A stretch of DNA of 39,106 nucleotides from Candidatus Aenigmatarchaeota archaeon (GCA_016933455.1 JAFGAZ010000005.1:1-39106); one strand, 5' to 3'. Numbered from the stretch's first letter, positions 26,562-36,327 are shown. Notes: generated by a model not told the origin, from the letters alone. Program-made: numbers and translations.

Positions 26562-26765
26562 ATGGCAAAGATAACAAAAGACATGAATCTTGGGGATGTT
26601 GTAAAAAAGCATCCAGAGTCTGTAGAGGTCTTTATGATGAGCGGCATGGGATGCGCAATGTGTCATTTGGCTCCAAGTGAGACAATAGAGGACGGGGCAA
26701 ACGCTCACGGTGTTGACGTTGACAAATTAGTCAAAGACCTAAACAAAGCAATTGCCAAGAAATAA
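26562..26765 (+). CDS. DUF1858 redox disulfide domain protein
   Basis: ITKDMNLGDVVKKHPESVEVFMMSGMGCAMCHLAPSETIEDGANAHGVDVDKLVKDLN. Confidence 0.92.
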   Translation: MAKITKDMNLGDVVKKHPESVEVFMMSGMGCAMCHLAPSETIEDGANAHGVDVDKLVKDLNKAIAKK

Positions 26766-26861
26766 TAAACTAGTTCTTTTTCCATTCTTCTATTTTATTT
26801 TTATTGCAAAATATTCTTGACAGAAAAAAAGAGAATAATAAAAGAAAAGGGTAAAAAAGAA

Positions 26862-27890
26862 CTAACAAGTGGCGCCTGTGTCGCTTCCAGTTCCTGCGCC
26901 TATTGCTCCGGCTCCTGCCTGCTCTGCTACTGTGCTAAGTGTTTGATCACATGCTGCTGGAGGCTCGATGAAAGCTGAGCATATAGCCTGCTTTATGGCT
27001 TCTGCGGATCTGCTGACGCTTACTGTTACTCCGTTCAAAACGAAGGTAGGGGAACCGCCAACTCCGAACTGATTTGCCAAATCTGCGTCAACAAGGTACG
27101 GGGGATATGTGCTTTCGCTTTCTTGGATATTTTTGGTTATATCAAAAAGCTCGTCTGTTTCTTCCATGCATGTGTTTAGCATGCCTTCGTCTATGCCCAC
27201 ACTTGTTATACATGACGCAGAATCTGTTGCCTCAACAAAGCATCTTAGATAGTCTGTGAATTTTTCACTTTGCTCATTTTGTATGCAGTACATTCTGGTG
27301 TTTTCCGTTACTTCCTTCTCACCATGCATTATGTAGTGCACAAAGTTGACTTGCAAATCAGCCTCGTCGCCTAGAAGCTCGATTACAGGCACGTAAGCCT
27401 TGAGGAACTGTAGACCATATGGACAGTAAGACATTACAAAGGCGTTAGCCGTTGGTCTTGCTGTTGGTGTGACCTCAGTTGCCTGTGGCTGCGTTGTTTC
27501 TTCTGTTGTTGATAGGTCCTCAGACAAATCCAAAGGAGCTGACAAGAACATGTACTTTCCGTCCTGTGTCACGTAGACCGGTATCTCATTTTCCAAATAA
27601 TATACCGTAACGTTATACAAGCCGTCTCCTGTTTCCTCTATTGCAAGGAAGGATGCTTCTGTTCCTGCTTGAACTAGGTTGTTGTTTATGTAATCAACAG
27701 CCATGTCAGAAGCTTCTTCAGAACTTATCTTTGACATTGATCCGCTGGTGCCAAGTCCTACTGTGACAAAAACACTCACGCAGAGCAATACTATCAATGA
27801 CAAAGAAATTATCTTCCACTTGTTTACATTTTTTTTCGGTTTGTGTGTTGTATTATGTGATTTGTTTTCCGATTTTTTATTTTCTGCCAT
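26862..27890 (-). CDS. DsbA-like thioredoxin-fold protein, membrane anchored
   Basis: N-terminal TM; FVMSYCPYGLQFLKAYVPVIELL; cis-Pro loop GVGGSPTFVLNG; C-terminal Gly/Ala/Thr tail ending in Cys. Start at second Met (27890) or 27899. Confidence 0.87.
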   Translation of the reverse strand: MAENKKSENKSHNTTHKPKKNVNKWKIISLSLIVLLCVSVFVTVGLGTSGSMSKISSEEASDMAVDYINNNLVQAGTEASFLAIEETGDGLYNVTVYYLENEIPVYVTQDGKYMFLSAPLDLSEDLSTTEETTQPQATEVTPTARPTANAFVMSYCPYGLQFLKAYVPVIELLGDEADLQVNFVHYIMHGEKEVTENTRMYCIQNEQSEKFTDYLRCFVEATDSASCITSVGIDEGMLNTCMEETDELFDITKNIQESESTYPPYLVDADLANQFGVGGSPTFVLNGVTVSVSRSAEAIKQAICSAFIEPPAACDQTLSTVAEQAGAGAIGAGTGSDTGATC

Positions 27891-27992
27891 TTTTATCATT
27901 TCTCTAACTCGTTAAACATATTTCTAGATAAAGTTGATACCTATAGTTGCTAAAAAAAGTATTTAAAGATAATTAAAAATTAAGAAAAAAAC

Positions 27993-28301
27993 CTAATCTT
28001 CGTCCTCTTCGCCTTGCAAATCCTCTTCAAGATGACCGCTTCCATAGCCCAAATCTTCGTCGTCAATTTCTTCTACGCCCTTGTCGACTTCATCTTCTGT
28101 TTGGGTATCTCTTTCACTTTCGTCTTCTAGCATTTTTTCATTTTCCTCTTCTGATGCCATCTCTCCTAGAACCTCGTGCGTTGATTTCTTCTTTTCTATT
28201 TGCTTTTCGTTGTAGCATTCCAAACAAAGATCATAATCCTGTTTTGCTTGCCAGTCCTTGAGCGGAACCCCGCATTCTTTGCAGTCCTTCTTGATTTTCA
28301 T
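27993..28301 (-). CDS. Zinc-ribbon protein with highly acidic tail
   Basis: CKECGVPLKDWQAKQDYDLCLECYNEKQ then Glu/Asp-rich C-terminus. Confidence 0.75.
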   Translation of the reverse strand: MKIKKDCKECGVPLKDWQAKQDYDLCLECYNEKQIEKKKSTHEVLGEMASEEENEKMLEDESERDTQTEDEVDKGVEEIDDEDLGYGSGHLEEDLQGEEDED

Positions 28302-28331
28302 AAGAATAGTTGTTATTGGAATGTCTTAAGT

Positions 28332-29198
28332 CTATTTACTTGTCTTTTCAAGAGCAAAAATATAAGCTCCCAAAAGACCTATTGTGTCTCCAAGCTTTGT
28401 TGGAACAATTTCTGGGACTTTGATGTACGTATATTTTTCTATTTCTTTCCTATTCGGCACTATTTTTTTGAACTGCTCAATTCCCATGGAGCCCATTATA
28501 ACTATTTTGTCTACAGAGAAAGCGTTGAGCATGTTTCCTATTCCGTGAGCGTTATAGTCTCTTACTTGTTTTGTTATCTTTTTGTTTTTTTTGTAAAAGT
28601 CTTTCCAAGATTCGTTAGGTTTTTTTATCTTTTCCAAAGCATAGCCGCTTGCCATAGCCTGCCAGCAGCCTTTCTTTTTGCAGTTGCAAAGCCTAGCCTT
28701 TTTTGGGTCCCTTTCCAACACATCGTGTCCGAATTCCCCATAGAAATTATTTACAACTTTTTTGTCCAAAACAAGACCTGAGCCTATGCCCGTGCTTATT
28801 GTCAAAACGTAAAAGTTTTTCGTTGTTTTTCCTATCCCGAATTTTAACTCGGCCCTTGTTGCAGCTTTCACGTCGTTTATTATGAATATAGGCTCTTTTA
28901 TTTTTCTTTTCAGTTTTTTGGCAACATCCAAATTTTTTATGCCAAAAACCGGAGCATTTATCAGAATGTTTTTTTCAACATAACCCGGAAGCGCTATTGT
29001 CACAAGTTTTATTTTACAGTTCTTGGAAATACTTTTTCTTAGGAGCTCGGACATCTTTTCTATTTGCTTTATGAAAGAAAGCTTGTTTTTTCTTATTGTC
29101 TTGCAACGCGATGTCATTAGAACTTTTCCGCTGCTTTCAAAAATAGCCCCCCTGATGTTGGTCCCGCCGACATCATAACACTCTATCAGGTTTGCCAT
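28332..29198 (-). CDS. ROK-family sugar kinase
   Basis: DVGGTNIRGAIFE; LTISTGIGSGLVLD; GHDVLERDPKKARLCNCKKKGCWQAMASGYAL zinc motif. Confidence 0.92.
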   Translation of the reverse strand: MANLIECYDVGGTNIRGAIFESSGKVLMTSRCKTIRKNKLSFIKQIEKMSELLRKSISKNCKIKLVTIALPGYVEKNILINAPVFGIKNLDVAKKLKRKIKEPIFIINDVKAATRAELKFGIGKTTKNFYVLTISTGIGSGLVLDKKVVNNFYGEFGHDVLERDPKKARLCNCKKKGCWQAMASGYALEKIKKPNESWKDFYKKNKKITKQVRDYNAHGIGNMLNAFSVDKIVIMGSMGIEQFKKIVPNRKEIEKYTYIKVPEIVPTKLGDTIGLLGAYIFALEKTSK

Positions 29199-29251
29199 AA
29201 TAATTATTGAGCCTGCTTATAATTATATAGCCGGAAGAAGATAACTAAAAT

Positions 29252-30436
29252 ATGAAATATGCTGACCGCATAAAAAGGATGAAAGCATCCGAGTTAAGGG
29301 AGATGCTAAGGCTTCTGCACAAGCCGGGAATGATATCCTTCGGAGGCGGCATGCCAAGCCCTGATTCTTTTCCTGTAAGCACGATAAAAAGACTTTCAAA
29401 CAAGGTTCTAAATGAGCACGGTCCTGATGCTTTGCAATACTGTTCCACTGAAGGCTACTATAAACTAAGAGAAGAGATAGTCAAGAAAAGCAGAAAAGAT
29501 GGAATAAAATGCGATGTTGAAAACGTCATTGTGACATCTGGCTCACAGCAGGTCTTGGATTTAACAGCCAAGATATTTCTAAATCCCAATGATTATGTTT
29601 TTTTGGAGTCCCCCACATATTTGGGAGCTCTTATTGCTTTCAACTGCTACCAGCCAAAATACATCGGCATTCCAATGGATGAAGAAGGTATGATAACAGA
29701 AAAGTTAGAAAAAAGCCTCAAGGGAATAAAAAGGCGCAAGATGGACTTTGTATACACTGTGCCCACTTTCCAAAACCCAACAGGAGTTACAATGTCTAAT
29801 GAGAGAAGAAAGCATCTTTTGGAGATTGCAGATGAGCATGACCTGTTTATTTTGGAGGACGATGCCTATTCTGACCTTAGATACTCTGGAAAGCCTGTTA
29901 GGTCCATAAAGAGCATGGACAAGAACAACAGAGTTATCTACACACACACCTTTTCAAAGACCCTAGCTCCTGGTTTTAGGTTGGGATATGTTATAGCCGA
30001 TATTGAAAGGATAAAGAAGATATGCATTGCAAAGCAGGCAGCGGATCTTTGCACAAATTCCTATGTTCAGTACATAGCCTACGAATACATAAGAGAGGGC
30101 CTTATAGAAAAGCAATTGAAAAAAATAAAGAAAATGTACAAAAAGAAAATGGATGTTATGCTAAAATCCATTGAGAAACATTTTCCAAAAGGATGTGAAT
30201 GGACAACTCCTCAGGGCGGAATGTATGTGTGGGTGACCCTTCCCTCGAAAATAGACACAAGGGAGCTTTTTGACGACTCTGTTAAGAATAACGTTTTGTT
30301 TGTTCACGGTTCTGTATTTAGGCCTGACGGTAAGGGGCATAATACGATGCGCCTTAACTTTACAAACCAGATCGAAAGAAAGATAGAAATCGGCATAAAG
30401 AGGCTTGGAAACATAATAGAGAAGCGTGTGAAATAA
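29252..30436 (+). CDS. PLP-dependent aminotransferase, class I (LysN/aromatic aminotransferase-like)
   Basis: MISFGGGMPSPDSFP; TSGSQQVLDL; PTFQNPTGVTMS; EDDAYSDLRYSG; YTHTFSKTLAPGFRLGYVI. Confidence 0.95.
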   Translation: MKYADRIKRMKASELREMLRLLHKPGMISFGGGMPSPDSFPVSTIKRLSNKVLNEHGPDALQYCSTEGYYKLREEIVKKSRKDGIKCDVENVIVTSGSQQVLDLTAKIFLNPNDYVFLESPTYLGALIAFNCYQPKYIGIPMDEEGMITEKLEKSLKGIKRRKMDFVYTVPTFQNPTGVTMSNERRKHLLEIADEHDLFILEDDAYSDLRYSGKPVRSIKSMDKNNRVIYTHTFSKTLAPGFRLGYVIADIERIKKICIAKQAADLCTNSYVQYIAYEYIREGLIEKQLKKIKKMYKKKMDVMLKSIEKHFPKGCEWTTPQGGMYVWVTLPSKIDTRELFDDSVKNNVLFVHGSVFRPDGKGHNTMRLNFTNQIERKIEIGIKRLGNIIEKRVK

Positions 30437-30464
30437 TTTTATATAACCAATGTGTATTAATTAT

Positions 30465-32333
30465 ATGCATTATGTCCTTGGAAAGGAAAAGAGCAAAGTT
30501 CTTCTACTTGGAAACGAAGCCATAGTAAGGGGCGCTTTGGAATCTGGTGTTGGCCTTGCTTCAACATATCCTGGAACCCCATCTTCTGAGATAGGCTCCA
30601 CGTTTGCCAAGGTAGCAAAGGATGCAGGAATTTATTTCGAGTATTCTACTAACGAGAAGGTGGCTTTTGAGGTGTCAGCAGCAGCAGCCCTTTCTGGAGT
30701 TAGGTCCATGACATTCTTCAAGCATTATGGTCTTAACGTTGCATCTGACAGCGTTTTGCCAATGGCGTATTTGGGAGTAAAGGCGGGAATGGTAATTGTT
30801 GTCACAGACGACCCTTCATGCCACAGCTCAGTTCAAGGAGAGGAAGACACAAGATATTTTGCCAGATTAGCGCACTTGCCAATGCTTGAGCCAACGGACG
30901 CTCAGGATTGTGTAAATGTTGTCAAGGAGGCATACAAAATTTCAGAGAGCGTCAATCTTCCTGTTTTTGTTAGGACAACCACAAGGGTTTCTCACATGCG
31001 AGGCATTGTTGAATACAACAAGATAGTAAAGGGAGAAACAAAGGGCAAATTCAACAAGGGAGCATCTAAAAAGGCTTCCCCTGCTCTTGTTTTGGAAGAG
31101 CATAAAAACTTGCATGAAAAATTAGAAAAGCTAAAGAAAGCCTCTGAAAAATCAAAACTTAATTTTATGATAAACGAGAATACAAAGAGCGACATAGGAA
31201 TTATAGTAAGCGGCGTTTCATACAACTATCTAATGGACGCATTAACTGACTTGGGCTTGGAACTACCTGTGTTGAAATTAGGATTCACGTATCCCATGCC
31301 CGATGGTCTTGTAGAAAAGTTCATTGGAAAATACAAAAAGGTTCTCATAGTCGAGGAGCTAGAGACTCTTGTAGAAGAACATGTCAAGCTTTTGGCAAAG
31401 GAAACCAAGCCTGATTTAATAGTTATGGGAAAGGGTGACGATTTATTCCCGCAGCAGGGCGAATATAACGAAGAGATAATAGTTAATGTTTTATGCAAGG
31501 TTTTTGGAAAGAAATACAAGTTCGATCTCAATTCCCATGCAAGCGAATATCAAAAGATAAAGGTTATAAAAAGAAGCCCACTTTTCTGCGCAGGCTGTCC
31601 TCACAGGGCAACATTTTATGCTGTAAAGCAAGCAACAAAGGGAATGGATGTTGTATACGGAGGTGACATTGGCTGCTACCTTCTTGGCACATTCAAGCCT
31701 TATGAGGAGCAGGACTTTTCAATTTCAATGGGAGCAAGCATTGGCATATGCCACGGCGTAAAGAAAGCAACAAACCAAAAGGCCATCGCCTTTGTTGGGG
31801 ACTCGACCTTCTTCCACGCATCCATGCCCGGAATTGTTAATGCTGTTTACAACAAATCCAACATATTGGTTATAATTCTTGACAACAGAATAACAGCAAT
31901 GACAGGTCATCAAAACAATCCTAGCACAGGCATCACAGCCATGGGCGAGGAAACAAAGCATCTAAAGATAGAGGACATTGTAAAGGCAATGGGCGTTGAG
32001 GATGTTAGGGTTGTTGATCCGTTTAATGTTAATCTCATGACAAAGTCTGTCAAGGAAATGCTTGAGAACAAGACAGTTTCTGTTCTTATTGCCAAAAGGG
32101 ATTGCCAGCTCTTGGTTATGAGGGAAAGAAAAAGAAAGGGCACAAAGACAGTAAAGTTCGAGATAGACGAAACAAAGTGCAAGAACATAAGAGAGTGCCT
32201 AAAGGGTCTTGCATGCCCTGCAATAATGGAAAAGAATGGCAAGATAATAATTGATAGGAACCTTTGCACAGGATGCTCTGTTTGTTCGCAGATATGCCCT
32301 GCAAAAGCAATAAAACCGGTGATCGAAAAATGA
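30465..32333 (+). CDS. iorA: Indolepyruvate ferredoxin oxidoreductase alpha subunit
   Basis: LLGNEAIVRGALESGVGLASTYPGTPSSEIG; FCAGCPHRATFYAV; GDIGCYLLG; C-terminal ferredoxin CTGCSVCSQICPAKAI. TATA at 30438-30448 supports leaderless ATG at 30465. Confidence 0.95.
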   Translation: MHYVLGKEKSKVLLLGNEAIVRGALESGVGLASTYPGTPSSEIGSTFAKVAKDAGIYFEYSTNEKVAFEVSAAAALSGVRSMTFFKHYGLNVASDSVLPMAYLGVKAGMVIVVTDDPSCHSSVQGEEDTRYFARLAHLPMLEPTDAQDCVNVVKEAYKISESVNLPVFVRTTTRVSHMRGIVEYNKIVKGETKGKFNKGASKKASPALVLEEHKNLHEKLEKLKKASEKSKLNFMINENTKSDIGIIVSGVSYNYLMDALTDLGLELPVLKLGFTYPMPDGLVEKFIGKYKKVLIVEELETLVEEHVKLLAKETKPDLIVMGKGDDLFPQQGEYNEEIIVNVLCKVFGKKYKFDLNSHASEYQKIKVIKRSPLFCAGCPHRATFYAVKQATKGMDVVYGGDIGCYLLGTFKPYEEQDFSISMGASIGICHGVKKATNQKAIAFVGDSTFFHASMPGIVNAVYNKSNILVIILDNRITAMTGHQNNPSTGITAMGEETKHLKIEDIVKAMGVEDVRVVDPFNVNLMTKSVKEMLENKTVSVLIAKRDCQLLVMRERKRKGTKTVKFEIDETKCKNIRECLKGLACPAIMEKNGKIIIDRNLCTGCSVCSQICPAKAIKPVIEK

Positions 32334-32926
32334 AAGATTTCAACATTATAGTTACAGGAGTCGGGGGCCTTGGAGCCATGACATTGGGTGCTGTGATAGC
32401 CCAAGCAGCGCTAAGGCAGGGTCTTGACGTTAGGACATCGGAGCTTCACGGCCTTGCGCAAAGGGGAGGCAGCATGCTGTTCCATGTGAGAATGGGAGAG
32501 AAGCTATATTCTCCTCTTATAATGCAAGGAAAGGCTGATGTTGTTATTGCTCTTGAACCTCTGGAGGCTCTTAGGACAACCTACTTTGGTTCAAAGGAAC
32601 ATGACACGACCTTTATTATTGACAGCAATCAACTTTCCCCCACGGCGGTTTCTGTTCTAGGGGAAAAGTACCCGACAATGGAAAGCATAATTAAGAATGT
32701 TGAAAAGTTCTCAAGCAAGATAGACATAGTAAAGGCAACAGAAATCGTGGCAAAGGAGACCGGTTCTGATGTTGCTGCAAACATATTTGTTTTCGGGTAT
32801 GCTGTCGGCAAGAAGCTAATTCCAATAGAAAAGAAGTTCGCAATTCAGGCACTTGAAGAGATTGTTCCAGAGAAATATCTTGATATGAACAAGAAAGTCT
32901 TTGAGATGGGCTTTAATCACAAATAG
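32330..32926 (+). CDS. iorB: Indolepyruvate ferredoxin oxidoreductase beta subunit
   Basis: MKDFNIIVTGVGGLGAMTLGAVIAQAALRQGLDVRTSELHGLAQRGGSMLFHVRMG; ATGA overlap with iorA stop. Confidence 0.95.
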   Translation: MKDFNIIVTGVGGLGAMTLGAVIAQAALRQGLDVRTSELHGLAQRGGSMLFHVRMGEKLYSPLIMQGKADVVIALEPLEALRTTYFGSKEHDTTFIIDSNQLSPTAVSVLGEKYPTMESIIKNVEKFSSKIDIVKATEIVAKETGSDVAANIFVFGYAVGKKLIPIEKKFAIQALEEIVPEKYLDMNKKVFEMGFNHK

Positions 32927-32928
32927 TA

Positions 32929-33159
32929 TTACCAGCTATCTTCTGTCTCGTTTTGCAGCTCTTCTACCATTTCCTTTAGCTCTTCTTTTTCCATCTCGTC
33001 AACGTCGTCCTTTCTTTCCAAAAGAGATGCGCTAATGTCGCCGTATTTTTGCATGGGCCGATCGCAGCAAACCAAAGTGCCGCCCCCGACATTTACCATT
33101 TCAACAACATTGCCGCACACGTTGCACTTGAACTTGTCGCCCACTTTCTTATCGCTCAT
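32929..33159 (-). CDS. Desulforedoxin-like (desulfoferrodoxin N-terminal) domain protein with acidic tail
   Basis: KFKCNVCGNVVEMVNVGGGTLVCCDRPMQ: CxxC...CC iron site. Confidence 0.88.
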   Translation of the reverse strand: MSDKKVGDKFKCNVCGNVVEMVNVGGGTLVCCDRPMQKYGDISASLLERKDDVDEMEKEELKEMVEELQNETEDSW

Positions 33160-33298
33160 AATAGAAGATTTTCTTTATCATTCTTAAAATTTGCTGTTAG
33201 CTTTAAATGGCGGCTTTGCAATAATTTTATTATGGAAAATCTTGAATTTGTAGAAGAATTAGAGGATCAAGAGCTTTTGATATTCCATTACTAGTTTC

Positions 33299-33943
33299 TC
33301 AGTCATAATAGGAATCTTCCAAATCACCGCTGTTGCTATATCCCCTTGATTCCCAGTAACCCTCATATTCAGAGTTGTCAGAAAGCTCTATTTTTGTTAT
33401 CCATTTTATCCACTTGTAGCCCCATTTCTGCTCTGCCACCAAGGTAAACGGAAAGCCCGCCGAATCAGTAAGCGTTACATTGTTAACCTTGTATGCCATT
33501 AGTATGTCGTTTTCTGTTATGTAATCTAGCGGGAACGATGTGGTATAGCCATCCGATGCATGGAATATGACAGTATTCGCTTCACTTGATGGAATTGCAT
33601 CGTAAAGCAAATCTTTGACTAGTATTCCTTCCCAAAGAACTTTGGCATCCCAACCCATAACGCACTGAAGCTCGACTACTTTGGAATACTTTTGATTTTC
33701 CAAAACCTCTTCATAAGTGTATTTTTTTGGCGTTTCCACCAAACCAAAAACCTCTAGAAAATAATCATTTATTTCAATTTCTTGAGGACCGCTTATGGAA
33801 ACGTCCCTTAGGTCGTTTATAGAAGATAGGTCCTCTCCTTCGTATTCTCTTATTTCAACACCATCAAGTTCTATTACTTCATTGCCTATGCAGCCACAAA
33901 TAATAATAGAAGCAAAAATAACCAAGAAAAATAATGTTTTCAT
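33299..33943 (-). CDS. Molybdopterin-dependent oxidoreductase domain (sulfite oxidase/YedY fold) lipoprotein
   Basis: Lipobox-like IIICGCIGN; FLEVFGLVETPKKYTYEEVL; VELQCVMGWDAKVLWEGILVKDLL; SFPLDYI; GFPFTLVAEQKWGYKWIKWITKIEL. Confidence 0.85.
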   Translation of the reverse strand: MKTLFFLVIFASIIICGCIGNEVIELDGVEIREYEGEDLSSINDLRDVSISGPQEIEINDYFLEVFGLVETPKKYTYEEVLENQKYSKVVELQCVMGWDAKVLWEGILVKDLLYDAIPSSEANTVIFHASDGYTTSFPLDYITENDILMAYKVNNVTLTDSAGFPFTLVAEQKWGYKWIKWITKIELSDNSEYEGYWESRGYSNSGDLEDSYYD

Positions 33944-34197
33944 TTTTTGACCAAACCCTTTGTCATAACAACTAGCCATTTCCAATGCAATACAAGATGG
34001 ATCAAAACCAAAAGGCTCATTACTATGCCCATCCAGTCATGCAACAGATTTATCTCGTATATAGGAAGAGAACTGTGCCTTATCCCCAATTTTTGAACTA
34101 GTCCTGGGAATTTGATTAAACCTGTTGTAAAAATAAAAAAGAAAGAAATGATCAGGCCTATGTCAACAATGTACAAAAACCTGCTTTTTTCCATCAA
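33940..34197 (-). CDS. DUF4405 cytochrome b-like membrane protein
   Basis: Two TM helices with His residues: LLHDWMGIVMSLLVLIHLVLHWKWL. Confidence 0.82.
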   Translation of the reverse strand: MMEKSRFLYIVDIGLIISFFFIFTTGLIKFPGLVQKLGIRHSSLPIYEINLLHDWMGIVMSLLVLIHLVLHWKWLVVMTKGLVKK

Positions 34198-34198
34198 A

Positions 34199-34576
34199 TC
34201 ACTTTGTCTTCCAGCTGCCGTGAACGCTGCAGTATTCTCTTGCTTGCACGTTTTCTGCCTTTATTTCAAACTCTGCTTCCGGCTTGTCTCCTGGTTTTAG
34301 GAATTTTTTGCAGCTTTTTCCATTGGCACTTACCTCTATCCATTCTATGTAGTGGTTTTCGTCCATGGGATGTTCGATTGAACCCACTTTCACTTTGGCT
34401 CCACTATTAGTTTTTTCTATAACCGGTATGTGCTTTTCTTTGCCTTGGTCCTCGGTTTTTTCCAACATGAGGTTCATGGGCTGACCGCAGCATACAAGAT
34501 CCCCTACACCTGCATGCAAAACTTCTGTTATGTTGCCGCATATGGCGCACTTGTACACTTGCTTTTGCATTGTCAT
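34199..34576 (-). CDS. Desulfoferrodoxin-type superoxide reductase
   Basis: [63 protein letters not shown]. Confidence 0.96.
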   Translation of the reverse strand: MTMQKQVYKCAICGNITEVLHAGVGDLVCCGQPMNLMLEKTEDQGKEKHIPVIEKTNSGAKVKVGSIEHPMDENHYIEWIEVSANGKSCKKFLKPGDKPEAEFEIKAENVQAREYCSVHGSWKTK

Positions 34577-34577
34577 A

Positions 34578-35162
34578 TCAAAACTCCTCGCATTTAAGCT
34601 GATAGTAGCTTCTTGGATGGTCGCATGAAGGGCATTTCATCGGAGGCTCTTTTCCAAAGTGTGCATAGCCGCATTCCCTGCATATCCACCAAACTTCCTT
34701 GTCTTTCTTGAAGAAGGTGCCATCTTCTAGCTGCTTTAATATCTTCATGTACCTTTCTTCGTGGTGCTCTTCAGCTTTTGCTATGAATCTTAGCCTTGCT
34801 GCAATGTCTTGTAAGCCTTCTTTTTCAGCAATCTCTGCGAATTCAGGATACATCTTGGTGTGTTCGTGGTTCTCTCCTGCTATTGCTGACTTTAGATTTT
34901 CGATTGTTGTTCCTCTTGTTGTTGGAGCCGAAGCTTCGACTGTTATCTCGTCTAGCTTTTCACCACTCTTGGTCTTTAGCTGGTTTATCAGCTTGAAAAG
35001 CCAGCTGGCATGCTCTTTCTCGTTGTCTGCTGTTATCAGAAATATCTCTGCAATCTGCTCGTAGCCTTCCTTTTTTGCGATACTTGAGTAGAAGGTGTAT
35101 CTGTTTCTTGCCTGGCATTCTCCGATAAAAGCTTTTGTTAGATTTTTTATAGTTTCGTTCAT
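34578..35162 (-). CDS. Rubrerythrin
   Basis: [53 protein letters not shown]; rubredoxin domain [30 protein letters not shown]. Confidence 0.97.
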   Translation of the reverse strand: MNETIKNLTKAFIGECQARNRYTFYSSIAKKEGYEQIAEIFLITADNEKEHASWLFKLINQLKTKSGEKLDEITVEASAPTTRGTTIENLKSAIAGENHEHTKMYPEFAEIAEKEGLQDIAARLRFIAKAEEHHEERYMKILKQLEDGTFFKKDKEVWWICRECGYAHFGKEPPMKCPSCDHPRSYYQLKCEEF

Positions 35163-35232
35163 TTATTCACCTACCTAATTATCATAAGAAAATATAGAAT
35201 AATACTTGTCTTTCAGAGTTTTTATAATTTCT

Positions 35233-36327
35233 TTATAGCCATCCCATTAGCATAGCAATTCCCATTCCAAGCATCAGAAGGCCTGCCACCCAGTGAAGCT
35301 TCTTTAGGTTCTTTTCCCTCCAGCCGCCAATGTCCTCGACTGCCATGAAGCCAAAGTAAACTATTAGTGTTATTGCAATCATTGGCGATATGAAAACGCA
35401 CATGTATATCAACAGATACGGAATTGCTGTGATTAATGCCATTTCCGAAAGTATTCCACCTGCCACGAAATACGGTCCTCCTGTGCACGGCGTTAAAAAG
35501 AAGCTAACTATTAGACCCACTATAAAGGCTCCTCCAATGGAAGTTGTACCGTTTATTATCTCCTTCATCTTGGGCCTCCATCTCATCGGGACCTCCATTA
35601 TAAAGCCTCCTCCTCCGTACCATATGGCATCCTTGATGTTAAGCAATCCCATGAGTATGGCAAAGCCTGCCAACAGTTTGTAGAACCACATGCCGCTAAG
35701 CTGTGTAAAGCCCGTTACAAACTTGAAGCCTGTTATTAGAAGAATGCCGAAAAACAGGTACATGATAAATATGGCCGCGCTAAAAGAAAGGCCTGATTTC
35801 AAAGCCTTGTTTTTGTTTTTCGGAAACTTTGTAAGAATGGCCGTCATAAGTATCACAAGAACAGCCAGCTCGCAAGGGTTTATTGCATCAACCATTGCAA
35901 GGCTCAAAAGCTGAATTAGAGAAATATCGTCTGTTTCACTGTTTGTTTCTATTTTACTTAACGGATCTATGCAACCGTTTTCTACGCAGTTAGCTATTGC
36001 TTCTTCTATGAAAATTCCTGTATTGTCATAGTTGCCATAACCTACAAAGAACTCATCGCCTACGAATGTCATCGGCACGCCGCCTGCGCTTGTTCCGTAA
36101 GCTTGAGCCATGCTGTTGAATAACTGGGCACTTTCCTGGGAAGACACCTCTATGCTTTGCACTACCAAGTCAGCGTATTTTTCTTGCATGTCTTCGATAA
36201 AGGGCTTTTCAGCTGCGCAATGCGGGCAGCCATTGCCCCAGAAAAAATAAACAACGGTTTCCTCTGCATAAACAGAACTAATACTGACCAAAAGAATTAT
36301 GATTGTTAAAAAAACTAATCTTTTCAT
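35233..36327 (-). CDS. Thioredoxin-like domain fused to CcdA/DsbD-like TM domain
   Basis: TVVYFFWGNGCPHCAAEKPFIEDMQ; NPCELAVLVILMTAIL; FLTPCTGGPYFVAGGIL. Confidence 0.9.
   Translation of the reverse strand: MKRLVFLTIIILLVSISSVYAEETVVYFFWGNGCPHCAAEKPFIEDMQEKYADLVVQSIEVSSQESAQLFNSMAQAYGTSAGGVPMTFVGDEFFVGYGNYDNTGIFIEEAIANCVENGCIDPLSKIETNSETDDISLIQLLSLAMVDAINPCELAVLVILMTAILTKFPKNKNKALKSGLSFSAAIFIMYLFFGILLITGFKFVTGFTQLSGMWFYKLLAGFAILMGLLNIKDAIWYGGGGFIMEVPMRWRPKMKEIINGTTSIGGAFIVGLIVSFFLTPCTGGPYFVAGGILSEMALITAIPYLLIYMCVFISPMIAITLIVYFGFMAVEDIGGWREKNLKKLHWVAGLLMLGMGIAMLMGWL

Noticed and set aside
35222-35488. 88-aa minus-strand ORF overlapping the CcdA-like gene end
   Set aside because: Out-of-frame overlap with the conserved CcdA-like coding sequence; no motif support.
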